64,000 bases of DNA from assembly GCA_017447865.1 (NCBI GenBank), contig JAFSMO010000068.1:56507-120506 (forward strand). Reading direction: 5' to 3'. The position numbers and the translations under genes are program-made. This document shows, piece by piece, positions 41,685 to 50,267 of the stretch. The notes beneath the pieces were generated by a model. The model was not told the origin of the DNA, did not search any database, and saw nothing but the letters and a program-made list of their open reading frames with translations. The stretch is from Thermoguttaceae bacterium (GTDB lineage Bacteria > Planctomycetota > Planctomycetia > Pirellulales > Thermoguttaceae). The stretch's first letter is position 1, and every line of letters starts with the position of its first letter.

Positions 41685-42731
41685 ATGGACAAAATTGAAA
41701 TACAGAAATCGGAATCAAACAAGATTTACTCTGACATTTCATTGTTAATCGACCGGAGTAAACACACGCTTCAACGTGCAGTTAACGACGCGATGGTACT
41801 GCTTTATTGGAACATCGGCAAATATCTGGTGTGTAATGTCCTTGAAGGAAACAAGGCTGAATATGGCCAGAAGATTGTTGAGGAGGTTGCCAAAAAACTA
41901 ACGACAGACTATGGAAAGGGCTTTGAGAAATCAGCCCTTTTCAGAATGATTAAATTCTATGATGAATTCCCTGATTATGAAAAAGTGGCGACACTGTCGC
42001 AACAATTAACGTGGTCCCATTTTGTGGTTTTGCTCCCAATCGAAGATGAAACCAGGCGCGAGTTTTATGCCGTCATGTGCCATAATGAGAATTGGAGTGT
42101 TCGTACATTGCGAGAGCGGCGGAAATCAATGCTTTTTGAACGCACCGCAGTTTCAAAAAAGCCTGATGTGACGATAAAAAACGACCTTGCGCTTCTGCAC
42201 AAGGAAAGCAAAATGTCCCCTGATTTATTCTACCGCGATCCATATATTTTGGATTTTTTAGGGTTAAAGGACACCTACAGCGAGAAAGATTTAGAGAATG
42301 CTATCCTTGCCGAGCTTGAGAAATTTATTCTTGAAATAGGATCTGATTTCGCTTTTCTGGCTCGTCAAAAGCATTTTATTCTTGATGGAAAAGACTATTA
42401 TATTGACTTGCTTTTCTATCACCGTACCCTGCGCCGTCTTGTCGTCATTGAATTGAAGCTGGGCGAATTCGAGCCTGAATACAAAGGGCAGGTTGAATTG
42501 TATCTGCGTTATCTTTCAAAATACGAAAAGGCGGAAGGAGAGGAAGAACCTATCGCGCTTATCCTCTGTGCTGAAAAATCGCAACAGACCGTTGAACTTT
42601 TAGAACTTGACAAAGGAAATATCCGCGTAGGTCAATACCTGACCAAAATGCCACCGAAAGATCTTCTCGAGCAGAAATTATTACAGGCAATCCAAAACGC
42701 AAAAGGACAATTAGGTAGAAGCCAGGAATGA
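41685..42731 (+). CDS. DUF1016/YhcG-family PDDEXK nuclease-like protein
   Basis: A 348-residue protein. The N-terminal DUF1016_N helical domain (about 15-150: VLLYWNIGKYLV, SALFRMIKFYDEFP, LSWSHF-like LTWSHFVVLL) is followed by the YhcG PDDEXK domain (about 175-330). Catalytic residues visible are Asp in YYIDLLFYH, Glu-x-Lys in VIELKLGEF and a Gln in KGQVELYL. The family is spread by horizontal transfer, often in defence islands or beside restriction systems, and its target is not known. The gene is clearly more A+T-rich than its neighbours and begins exactly where an R3 repeat copy is cut off, both signs of acquisition. No toxin-antitoxin or methylase partner is present. Confidence 0.9.
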   Translation: MDKIEIQKSESNKIYSDISLLIDRSKHTLQRAVNDAMVLLYWNIGKYLVCNVLEGNKAEYGQKIVEEVAKKLTTDYGKGFEKSALFRMIKFYDEFPDYEKVATLSQQLTWSHFVVLLPIEDETRREFYAVMCHNENWSVRTLRERRKSMLFERTAVSKKPDVTIKNDLALLHKESKMSPDLFYRDPYILDFLGLKDTYSEKDLENAILAELEKFILEIGSDFAFLARQKHFILDGKDYYIDLLFYHRTLRRLVVIELKLGEFEPEYKGQVELYLRYLSKYEKAEGEEEPIALILCAEKSQQTVELLELDKGNIRVGQYLTKMPPKDLLEQKLLQAIQNAKGQLGRSQE

Positions 42732-42791
42732 TCGGCAAGAAATTGGGGGCTTCTGGTAAATCATTTTAATTCATCATTCATAATTAAAAAT

Positions 42792-43784
42792 ATGGCAAAC
42801 TGGAAACGATTCATTAGTCTTCTGGCCGATTCCCGGAAGATCCTGATCTCGGCCCACAAGGACCCCGACGGCGACGCGCTGGGGAGCGAGCTGGCCCTCT
42901 GTTTCGCGCTGGAGAAACTCGGCTTCGACGTGACGATCATGAACTCGGACCTCCCGAGCGGCCAGTTCCGGTTTTTCGGCCGTGACTTCGCCCGGTTTCG
43001 GCAGTTCGACGACGCTCCGGCCGGTTTCTTCGACCAATTTGACACGTGGATCACCGTGGACACTTCGTCGCTCAGTCAGCTCGGCAAAATGGCGGCTCTG
43101 GTCGGGACGGGGCTCAAGACGCTCGTGATCGACCATCATGCCGTGGCTGATCGGCTCACAAAGTACAATTTCTCGGACGCGACGCAGCCGGCGGCGGCCT
43201 GCCTCGTGATGGAGCTGATCCGGAAACTGGGCGTTCCGTTTGATTTCCGTCCCAAAGATTCTGACTTTTCGATCGCCAACTGCCTCTACTTCGGGATCGC
43301 GACGGACACGGGCTGGTTCCGTTTCCCCTCGGTCCTTCCGCGCACGCTGCGCCAGGCGGCGGAACTCATCCAATGCGGCGCGTCCACGGCCGATCTGTAC
43401 CGCTGCGCCTACGAGAATTACTCGCCCGAGCGGCTTAAATTCATGGGCCAGGTCGCTCAAACCGCGACGTTTGCGGCCGATGGAAAAGTCGCGTACGCCT
43501 GGCTGAAGAAGAGCGACTTCCGGAGGATCGGCGGAACGCAGGCCGACACGAAAGACCTGGTGAATACGCTCCTGACGACGGCAGGCGTGAAGGCGGCGGT
43601 CCTTTTCACCGAGACCTCGGACGGCATCCGCCTGAATTTCCGAAGCCGCGCCGACTATAACGTGGCCGAAATTGCCCGCTCTTTAGGCGGCGGCGGACAC
43701 AAAAACGCGGCCGGCGCCACGGTCCATAAACCTCTGAAAGAGGCCATTGCCGAAGTGACCGAAAAGCTGATCGCGATGTTCTGA
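42792..43784 (+). CDS. nrnA: DHH/DHHA1 phosphoesterase, NrnA-type oligoribonuclease/pAp phosphatase
   Basis: A 330-residue cytoplasmic enzyme that degrades very short RNA oligomers and dephosphorylates 3'-phosphoadenosine 5'-phosphate. DHH motifs visible: HKDPDGDALGSE (about 22-33), the motif VDTSS (about 87-91), VIDHH (about 113-117) and ATDTGWFRFPS (about 169-179). The C-terminal DHHA1 domain has the substrate loop GGGGHKNAAGA (about 299-309). Together these are diagnostic. Two degenerate AATTCAT heptamers lie in the 60 bases upstream, so it is not tightly joined to the DUF1016 gene. Confidence 0.92.
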   Translation: MANWKRFISLLADSRKILISAHKDPDGDALGSELALCFALEKLGFDVTIMNSDLPSGQFRFFGRDFARFRQFDDAPAGFFDQFDTWITVDTSSLSQLGKMAALVGTGLKTLVIDHHAVADRLTKYNFSDATQPAAACLVMELIRKLGVPFDFRPKDSDFSIANCLYFGIATDTGWFRFPSVLPRTLRQAAELIQCGASTADLYRCAYENYSPERLKFMGQVAQTATFAADGKVAYAWLKKSDFRRIGGTQADTKDLVNTLLTTAGVKAAVLFTETSDGIRLNFRSRADYNVAEIARSLGGGGHKNAAGATVHKPLKEAIAEVTEKLIAMF

Positions 43785-43988
43785 AGCGGATCATGAGGAA
43801 GCCTCCCCTGAATGGGAGAGGTGGCCCAAAGGGCCGGAGGGGTTCCGGAACTGGTGTAAATCCGTCCTTCCCCCTTTCAGGGGAGCCTTTGGTTTACAGC
43901 GGGCAAAAAGCCCGCCGCTCGCCGGCAGCCCCCATTTCAGTGGGGCCTTTAAATAGTCAAAAATTTTCTTTTTCTCCTCTTCCCCCCC
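43785..43988. repeat. Hairpin-rich intergenic stretch
   Basis: The 315-base gap before 44100 contains an imperfect long palindrome (AAGCCTCCCCTGAA near 43799 with TTTCAGGGGAGCCTTT near 43876), short hairpins GGCCCAAAGGGCC and GCGGGCAAAAAGCCCGC, a third half (CCCCATTTCAGTGGGG) and then a promoter. It could terminate nrnA; no gene is seen. Confidence 0.6.
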
Positions 43989-44017
43989 TTGACGGTGCTT
44001 GCGGGCTGGGGTAAAAT
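43989..44017 (+). promoter_or_regulatory. Putative promoter of the secreted-hydrolase cluster
   Basis: TTGACG (43989-43994), 17 bases, TAAAAT (44012-44017), 82 bases before the ATG at 44100. It is nearly the same as the promoter at 40144-40172, including the run of C before the -35. Confidence 0.7.
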
Positions 44018-44099
44018 TGCTTTTAGTGACCAGTCTTTCCAATCTCGCGGGAAGTCTCGTTTTTTGCCGATTCATTCACCCTCCACCCCCATTCCGATC

Positions 44100-45695
44100 A
44101 TGCGCCGAATCACACTCGCCCTTTTGTTTTTTCTGACGTTTTCCCTGACCGCTCTGGCCGACGTGCCGACGAAGAAATTCATCGAGCTGGGCTGGGACAT
44201 TCCGAACACCCAGTACATCCGCGCCCACTGGCAGGAAATGGAAGCCAACGCCCCGTTTGCCGGGATCATGTACGAGATCCGCGCCGCGGCCGGCGGGACC
44301 TCCTCGCAGCATTTCATGAGCCCCGACGACTGGAACCGTGAGGACTTTCAGTCGTGCATCGACGACATGAACTCGTGCAAGTTCCAGCTTTACACGGACA
44401 ATTTCATCCGCATCAACTTCAGCCCCGGAACGGTCGATTGGGACGACGACGCGGGCTGGGAGAAGCTCTGCAAGAAGGCCGCCATTTGCGCCTGGGTCGC
44501 ACGGGAGACCGGCTCGAAAGGGGTCGCGCCCGATTTTGAGTCGTACGGAAGGCCCCTCTTCCGCAACTGCCCCGAGATCAGCAAAGGCAAGAGTTACGCC
44601 GAGTTGAAGAAGCTCGTGCGCACCCGCGGCGAGCAGTTCTGCAAGGCCCTGGCCAGCGAGTACCCGAACATGACGGTCCTTTCGCTCTGGCTCAACTCGA
44701 TCAACTGCAGCGCGGGCCGAAGCGCCAATCCCGACTCGGTTCTGGCGTCCTCCGGTTACGGGCTTCTGCCGGCATTCATCGAGGGGATGCTTGCCGCGGC
44801 TCCGGCCGAAATGGTCCTCGTGGACGGCTGCGAGACCGGCTACTACATCGAGGGCGATGAGTTCCGCAAATACGCCCTGGATATGGTCCTCTGGACCGGT
44901 GCGTGCGCCAAGCTGGTCGCGCCGGAACTGCGCCAGAAGTACCGCTCCCAGGTCCAGAGCGGCTTCGGCATTTACCTCGACATGTACACGAATCCCGAGG
45001 GAAGCCACTACTACCGCGGCCCGAAGGAAGACGGCGGCTCACGACTCGACCGTCTGTGCGACAGTCTGCACGACTCGCTTGCCGCCTCCGACCAGTACGT
45101 CTGGGTTTACGGCGAGAAAAACCGCTGGTGGAACATTCCGGAAAAGCAGAATCCTGAAAAACCGTGCATTCACTGGGAAACCGCCCTGCCCGGTCTTTCG
45201 GATCAGCTCGTTCAGATCGCCAACCCGGAAAAGGTCCTCGCCCGGATCGTCGAGCGCGTGAACGCAGGAAAAGAGGGCGAAAGCCTGATCACCCCCGAGA
45301 CGAAGTGGGGATTCTGGCAGGATGAAAAGTCCCACGGGACCAAAACCCAGGGCGAAAACCTCCTCGAGATCAAGAACTGCGAGAACGGCTGCTTCCTCTT
45401 CGAAAAAGCGGTCCAGCCGGGCGAACGGTTCTACTTCGAGGCGGAAGTGCGCGCGACCGGCGCCGCTCTCCCCTACGCGAACACTTCCTGGCAAAACGCG
45501 GAAGGCTGGGTCTGGTCTTACTCCGCCTCCTACTGCGCGGACCCGAACGACACGTCGGAGTGGAAGAAGATAAACGGCTGGGTCACCACGCCGCCGGCGA
45601 TCACGAAGCTCGTCCTCATGCTCGGCGTTCACAATCAGGCGAGCGAAAGCGACGAGTGCCAGTTCCGCAACATGAAAGTATTCCAACTGAAGTGA
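44100..45695 (+). CDS. Secreted protein, probable TIM-barrel glycoside hydrolase-like, unknown family
   Basis: The ATG at 44100 gives 531 residues with a signal peptide (RRITLALLFFLTFSLTALA). The first 350 residues have alternating strand/helix blocks as in a (beta/alpha)8 barrel: KKFIELGWDIPNTQYIRAHW, KGVAPDFESYGRP and MVLVDGCETGYYIEGDEF, where acidic residues sit at strand ends (DFESYG could hold a catalytic Glu). The last 130 residues (from about 400) look like a carbohydrate-binding beta sandwich (RFYFEAEVRATGAALPYANT). I cannot name the family. It opens the run of secreted glycan-related genes and is preceded by a consensus promoter. Confidence 0.65.
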   Translation: MRRITLALLFFLTFSLTALADVPTKKFIELGWDIPNTQYIRAHWQEMEANAPFAGIMYEIRAAAGGTSSQHFMSPDDWNREDFQSCIDDMNSCKFQLYTDNFIRINFSPGTVDWDDDAGWEKLCKKAAICAWVARETGSKGVAPDFESYGRPLFRNCPEISKGKSYAELKKLVRTRGEQFCKALASEYPNMTVLSLWLNSINCSAGRSANPDSVLASSGYGLLPAFIEGMLAAAPAEMVLVDGCETGYYIEGDEFRKYALDMVLWTGACAKLVAPELRQKYRSQVQSGFGIYLDMYTNPEGSHYYRGPKEDGGSRLDRLCDSLHDSLAASDQYVWVYGEKNRWWNIPEKQNPEKPCIHWETALPGLSDQLVQIANPEKVLARIVERVNAGKEGESLITPETKWGFWQDEKSHGTKTQGENLLEIKNCENGCFLFEKAVQPGERFYFEAEVRATGAALPYANTSWQNAEGWVWSYSASYCADPNDTSEWKKINGWVTTPPAITKLVLMLGVHNQASESDECQFRNMKVFQLK

Positions 45696-45733
45696 AAACC
45701 TTTTTGGCCTGAGATTTCAGGAAAGCCACGACT

Positions 45734-46708
45734 ATGAAAAGAAGCGCGTTTACATTGGTGGAACTGCTGGTCGTCATCGCGATCATTGGAATGCTGGTCG
45801 GTCTGCTTTTGCCGGCCGTCCAGCAGGCGCGTGAGGCCGCACGGGTCATGCAGTGCAGCAACAATTTGAAGCAGCTCGGCCTCGGGGCCATGAACCATGA
45901 AGCAGCGAATAAATTTTACCCCTCTGGCGGCTGGATCCATCGCTGGGAGGGCGACCCGGATTTCGGGGCCGGCGACAAGCAGCCGGGCTCCTGGATGTAC
46001 TCGCTGCTCCCGTACCTCGAGCAGCAGACCCTCTGGTCGCTCGGAATGGACGGGAATCAGACCGTGGACGCGAACATCAAGGCGAACAACGCGACGCGCG
46101 CCCAGTTCCCCATGACGTTCCTTTCGTGCCCGTCCCGCCGGACCTGCAAGCTCTACGCCAGCGGAGTGGGCGGGTTCAACTCGAACGGTATCACCACGAG
46201 CGCGAAGACCGAGTACAACGCCTGCACCGGCGACGGCTACTGCTCGCTTTCGACCTCCGTCTCGACCTACGCCGAGGCGCTCGCCACCAAGCTGACCGGC
46301 GGGAACACCGGGATCACCTACGGCAAGAGCAAAACGACCATCGGCGAAGTGCGCGACGGAACGTCCAACACTTTCCTGTACGGCGAGAAGTACCTCGACT
46401 CGAGCAAGTACGAAGTCTCGACGAACAGCGAGTCGGCGACCGGCGACAATCAGACGCCCTGGGCCGGCCCGGATAACGACTCGTTCCGGCAGACGCAGTA
46501 CATGGCGTCCAACCCGAGCAATCTGGCCCCGCGTCAGGACCGTCCCGGGTTCAATAACGGGTCGATTTTCGGAAGCGCCCACGCCGGTTCCTTCGGCATG
46601 ACCATGGGCGACGCGTCGGTCCAGCGGATCTCCTACTCGATCGACCCGGAAATGTACAGTTACCTCGGCAAAAAAGCGGACGGAAAAGCCGTGACGCTTG
46701 AACTTTAA
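45734..46708 (+). CDS. DUF1559 pseudopilin-like protein
   Basis: A 324-residue paralogue of the protein at 40640. It has the same prepilin-type N-terminus ([20 protein letters not shown]) and [20 protein letters not shown]. The closing block is [20 protein letters not shown], in which the family's DG has become DA. It lies 38 bases behind the putative hydrolase and 28 bases before the SGNH gene, inside the secreted-enzyme cluster, so it is probably cotranscribed and may be part of a fibre or secretion apparatus for these enzymes. Confidence 0.93.
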   Translation: MKRSAFTLVELLVVIAIIGMLVGLLLPAVQQAREAARVMQCSNNLKQLGLGAMNHEAANKFYPSGGWIHRWEGDPDFGAGDKQPGSWMYSLLPYLEQQTLWSLGMDGNQTVDANIKANNATRAQFPMTFLSCPSRRTCKLYASGVGGFNSNGITTSAKTEYNACTGDGYCSLSTSVSTYAEALATKLTGGNTGITYGKSKTTIGEVRDGTSNTFLYGEKYLDSSKYEVSTNSESATGDNQTPWAGPDNDSFRQTQYMASNPSNLAPRQDRPGFNNGSIFGSAHAGSFGMTMGDASVQRISYSIDPEMYSYLGKKADGKAVTLEL

Positions 46709-46736
46709 CTTACTCATTAATTCCTCAGAGGCCCTC

Positions 46737-48332
46737 ATGAAACGATTCCTTTTAACGGCGTGTTTGACCACTCTGCTTGGTCTGGTTTTCTTTCAGTCCC
46801 AGGTCTGCGCTGAAGTCCCGGCATTTGCGGGGAACGTGACGCAGGAAGAGTGGGACGCCTACGCCCAATGGTTTGAAACGCTCCCGCCCGAACAGAAAGA
46901 CTGGGAGGAACTCCTCCAGAAAAATCTCGGCCCGGGCTTTTACTTCCCGATCTACCTGAAGGGCCGCATTAAGGGGAACTACTCGCCCGAAAAGCCCGGC
47001 GACTGGGGTTTCGTCGAGGATGATCCGGCCCTGCCGCGCGTGCTGCTCATCGGCGACTCGATCTCCCGCAGCTACACGGCGACCGTCCGGAATGAACTCA
47101 AGGGCGTGGCGAACGTTCACCGCGCTCCGGCCAACTGCGGCCCGGCCTCGAACATCGCCAAGAACTTCGCGAACTGGCAGCCGGATCTCGTGAAAAAGGA
47201 GTTCAAACGCTGGGACGTGATCTACTTCAACGCCGGGATCCACGACCGCGGCCAGTCGCCCGAGGACTACGAGAAAAACCTCCGCGAAGTGGTCCGGATC
47301 CTCAAGGCCCAGGGCGCGGTTTTGATTTTCGCCCGTACGACCCCCTGCGGCGATAAACCGAACGCGAAGGAACTCTGGGAGCAGTACAACCAGATCGCCG
47401 AAAAGGTCATGGCCGAAAACGGGATCCCGGTCGATGATCTGGACTCGGCCGTCAAAGACCGGCTGGAGGAGCTTCAGGCCGACGACCACGTGCACTACAA
47501 GCAGGAAGGGATTGAGCTGCTCGGGAAGCACGCCGCCGCAACGATCCTCAAGGTGGTGGAGGAACTGAACGCGGAAACAGCCAAATTCCAGGCGTGCCCG
47601 ACCCCGCAGCGAATCACGCGCAAGGAGTGGATCGACTACATGAAACTCGTGGCCTCGCTTCCGGAAGACCAGCAGAAATGGGAGCAGCTGCACATCAAGT
47701 ACGAGGGCTACCACGGCCTGCTCTGGTACATCCGCCCGCGCCTGAACGGGGCGTACACGCCGGAAAACCCCGGCATCTGGGGAATGCTCACCGACGACCC
47801 GAAGCTTCCGCGCGTCATGATCATCGGCGACTCGATCTCGCTCGGCTACACGATGCAGGTCCGGCAGGCGCTCGCCGGCAAAGCGAACGTTCACCGCCCG
47901 CCGTGCAACTGCGGCCCGACGACCTCCGGCCTGAACGGGATCGACGACTGGCTCGGTGACGGCAAATGGGACGTGATCCACTTCAACTTTGGCCTCCACG
48001 ACCGCCGCCGCCCGATGGACGAGTACCTCGGAAACCTCCAGAAGCTGATCGATCGGATGAAGCAGACCGGCGCGGTGCTGATTTTCGCGAACACGACGCC
48101 CTGCACCAACGAGGAGGACCTCATCGGCAAAGTGGAGGAAATGAACAAAGCCGCGGAGGAACTGATGCGTAAAAACGGCGTTTTGATCGACGATTTCTAC
48201 GGACTGCTCGCCCCGAACTACGAGACGCTCGTCGGCCCCGACAAATGCCACTACACGCCCGAGGGAAGCAAAATGATGGGAGAAGCCACCGCGAAAATCA
48301 TCGAGGAGAATCTTCCCTTTGGAGTGCGGTGA
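46737..48332 (+). CDS. Secreted tandem double SGNH/GDSL hydrolase
   Basis: The ATG at 46737 gives 531 residues with a signal peptide (cleavage near SQVCA). Two homologous units of about 255 residues follow each other. Each starts with a helical lead (TQEEWDAYAQWFETLP / TRKEWIDYMKLVASLP), then GDSIS (106-110 and 364-368, nucleophile Ser108 and Ser366), a Gly/Asn block (NAGIHD 165-170, NFGLHD near 417-422) and the Asp-x-x-His pair (DDHVH near 249-253; DKCH 502-505). Both triads seem intact. SGNH enzymes in such clusters often remove acetyl or other esters from polysaccharides. The stop codon is provided by the E1 repeat that follows. Confidence 0.88.
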   Translation: MKRFLLTACLTTLLGLVFFQSQVCAEVPAFAGNVTQEEWDAYAQWFETLPPEQKDWEELLQKNLGPGFYFPIYLKGRIKGNYSPEKPGDWGFVEDDPALPRVLLIGDSISRSYTATVRNELKGVANVHRAPANCGPASNIAKNFANWQPDLVKKEFKRWDVIYFNAGIHDRGQSPEDYEKNLREVVRILKAQGAVLIFARTTPCGDKPNAKELWEQYNQIAEKVMAENGIPVDDLDSAVKDRLEELQADDHVHYKQEGIELLGKHAAATILKVVEELNAETAKFQACPTPQRITRKEWIDYMKLVASLPEDQQKWEQLHIKYEGYHGLLWYIRPRLNGAYTPENPGIWGMLTDDPKLPRVMIIGDSISLGYTMQVRQALAGKANVHRPPCNCGPTTSGLNGIDDWLGDGKWDVIHFNFGLHDRRRPMDEYLGNLQKLIDRMKQTGAVLIFANTTPCTNEEDLIGKVEEMNKAAEELMRKNGVLIDDFYGLLAPNYETLVGPDKCHYTPEGSKMMGEATAKIIEENLPFGVR

Positions 48333-48513
48333 TACAGTCGCGCAAGCGACATTCACCGCTTTCCCTTGCGGCAATACCGCCTCGAAGAGGCATTTGCCGC
48401 CGAAGTACGCTGGACCTTCCCCACGTGAAACCCTTTTAAATGTTTAAAATTTTTTAGTCGCTAAGTGAAAGCGGCAAATGAAGCCTTCGGCTTCTGTATT
48501 GCCGCACTCCAAA
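48318..48513. repeat. E1 element with terminal inverted repeats and three hairpins
   Basis: About 190 bp bounded by TTTGGAGTGCGG (48318-48329) and its exact reverse complement CCGCACTCCAAA (48502-48513). Inside are three hairpins: GCGGTGA/TCACCGC with nested GTCGC-GCAA-GCGAC; GCGGCAA/TTGCCGC with nested GCCTC-GAA-GAGGC; and GCGGCAA/TTGCCGC with nested AAGCC-TTC-GGCTT. The element overlaps the last codons of the SGNH gene and touches the next start codon. Related copies are at 50103 and 63813. Confidence 0.88.
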
Positions 48514-50099
48514 TGAACCAACCCCAACCTTCACACGCGCTTACCGGCTTGCGCTTTCTCTGCGGAACCGACGTTCCGAAGGACGAAAAACAGGCCATCG
48601 AGTCCTTCCGCCAGGCGGCCCAGGAGGAAGACCCGCTCGGGTTTTTCATGCTGGGAACCTGCTGGGGCGAGGGGATCGGTACGTGGAAAAATCCCGCGGC
48701 GGCGTTCACCAACTACGAGCGAGCCCGCTCAGAATTTCTCCCCGAGGCGATTTTCAACTGCGGCGTTTGCAAACTGACGGGCGAGGGAACGAGCCGAAAC
48801 CCCTCTGCGGCCGTGGAGGATTTTCGCGAGGCGTCCCGTTTGGGCGTTCATCAGGCCGGGTTTAATCTGGCCGTTTGTTACGAGTTCGGGATAGGCGTGG
48901 AGAAAAACGAAAAGGAGGCCCAGGCGCTTTACGAGGAGCTGAGAGTCATTCAGCCCGAGGCGGGGAGACGAGTCCATAGGCATTTGCTGCGGAGCTCCTG
49001 CCTGAAACTGCTCATTGCGCTCGCGCTCATCCTTTTGCCGGGAATTCCGTTCATCCGGCATGTTCGAGGGGAAATTACTGTAGACCCCCTGCCATGCTTC
49101 TTCATCCTGGTGGTCGCTGGAACGATGCTTCTGGTGGAAAACCTGATGATGCTCTGGCTGAACCGTGGGTCGATCCGTGCGGAATGGGCCAGCCGCAGGC
49201 TAAAACCGGAAGAGTGTTTTTTGCCGACGCTGAAATTCCCGGTTTCGGCCGACTTTTTCGCCCCCCTTGGGCCCAAACCCAAGCCGTTGACGATCGGGCA
49301 GTACCAGGGCGGCGCCTACGTTTCGCAGGAATTGCTTCTTCAGTCCATTCCTGAGGAAGATTTCGGCCTGGAATTTATGAATTCGGGCGTGACCGATGAC
49401 GTCCTGAAAGTTTTGGCCCGGAACGAACGGCTGAAAGCCATTTACATTAACGCCTGCCCGAAGGTCACCGTCGAGGGACTGCGGCAGTTCGTCGAGTGCC
49501 CGAACCTGAAAACGCTGGCCTTTTCTGGGGGGGCCGACTTGCGAGGGAAATCCCGGCACACATCCCAAGTGACGGACGAATGGCTGGAGCTCGCCGCTCA
49601 AATGCCGCAGCTGGAAGAACTGGCGATTCTCGGCTGCGCGAATGTGACGGACGCCGGCGTGGAGAAACTTCAGGCTTTGACGCAATTAAAACGGCTCCGT
49701 TTTTACGCCTGCCCCCGGGTTACGGACGCAGCGCTTTCCCGGCTCGTTTCCGCCATGCCGCGTCTGAAGGAACTGGAAATTGGAACCCCCAGCTCCCAAG
49801 GCGGGTTTTTGAAGGCGGTCGCCAAACTGGTCCAGCTCCAATCCCTGACGCTGGTCGGGCTGAAACGGATCCGCCGGGAATTCGAGCGGGAACTCGCCGC
49901 TTTGCCGATGCTGGAGATTTTGCATTTGTACTTTTGCCGGAAGATTTCAGGCCGTCAGTCCCGCCGGCTGAACAAAGCCCTCCCCCGGTGCATGTTTTGG
50001 GAAACCTTCAAGACGCACTTCGATTTTTGGTGCACATTTTGGACCGTGGTCCTCTTTTTTGCGCTCTCGATTTCGTTTGTTTGCCTTACCAGGTTTTAA
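48513..50099 (+). CDS. Sel1-repeat/leucine-rich-repeat membrane protein
   Basis: The ATG at 48513, directly at the end of the E1 element, gives 528 residues; a GTG 16 codons upstream would encode repeat sequence and was rejected. Residues about 15-145 are three to four Sel1-like repeats (AIESFRQAAQEEDPLGFFML, AAVEDFREASRLGVHQAGFN). Two membrane helices follow (about 160-180 and 190-215). Residues about 280-480 are leucine-rich repeats of the cysteine-containing type (LEELAILGCANVTDAGVEKL, LKRLRFYACPRVTDAALSRL). A final helix (about 503-525) anchors the C-terminus. The combination suggests a membrane-bound protein interaction platform. No catalytic motif. Confidence 0.78.
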   Translation: MNQPQPSHALTGLRFLCGTDVPKDEKQAIESFRQAAQEEDPLGFFMLGTCWGEGIGTWKNPAAAFTNYERARSEFLPEAIFNCGVCKLTGEGTSRNPSAAVEDFREASRLGVHQAGFNLAVCYEFGIGVEKNEKEAQALYEELRVIQPEAGRRVHRHLLRSSCLKLLIALALILLPGIPFIRHVRGEITVDPLPCFFILVVAGTMLLVENLMMLWLNRGSIRAEWASRRLKPEECFLPTLKFPVSADFFAPLGPKPKPLTIGQYQGGAYVSQELLLQSIPEEDFGLEFMNSGVTDDVLKVLARNERLKAIYINACPKVTVEGLRQFVECPNLKTLAFSGGADLRGKSRHTSQVTDEWLELAAQMPQLEELAILGCANVTDAGVEKLQALTQLKRLRFYACPRVTDAALSRLVSAMPRLKELEIGTPSSQGGFLKAVAKLVQLQSLTLVGLKRIRREFERELAALPMLEILHLYFCRKISGRQSRRLNKALPRCMFWETFKTHFDFWCTFWTVVLFFALSISFVCLTRF

Positions 50100-50102
50100 T
50101 CC

Positions 50103-50252
50103 GGAGGGACGGCGGGTGAGCCGTCCGCGGCCGGCCCGGCCGCTGAAGTACGCTGGACCTTCCCCACGTGAAAACTTTTTAAATATTTTAACCTTTTAGT
50201 CGCTAAGTGAAAGCAGCAAATGAAGCCTTCGGCTTCTGTATTGCCGCACTCC
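50103..50252. repeat. E1 element, variant copy with a different left module
   Basis: The right part from about 50140 (AAGTACGCTGGACCTTCCCC through the last hairpin to CCGCACTCC at 50252) matches E1 at 48318. The left part is replaced by two other hairpins: GACGGC-GGGTGA-GCCGTC and GCGGCCGG-C-CCGGCCGC. It fills most of the gap between two genes. Confidence 0.82.
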
Positions 50253-50267
50253 GAAAGACCCACGCCC

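Noticed and set aside
48465..48512. GTG start adding 16 residues to the Sel1/LRR protein
   Set aside because: These codons lie in the third hairpin of the E1 repeat, and the same sequence precedes the GH89-like gene; the ATG at 48513 is the natural start.
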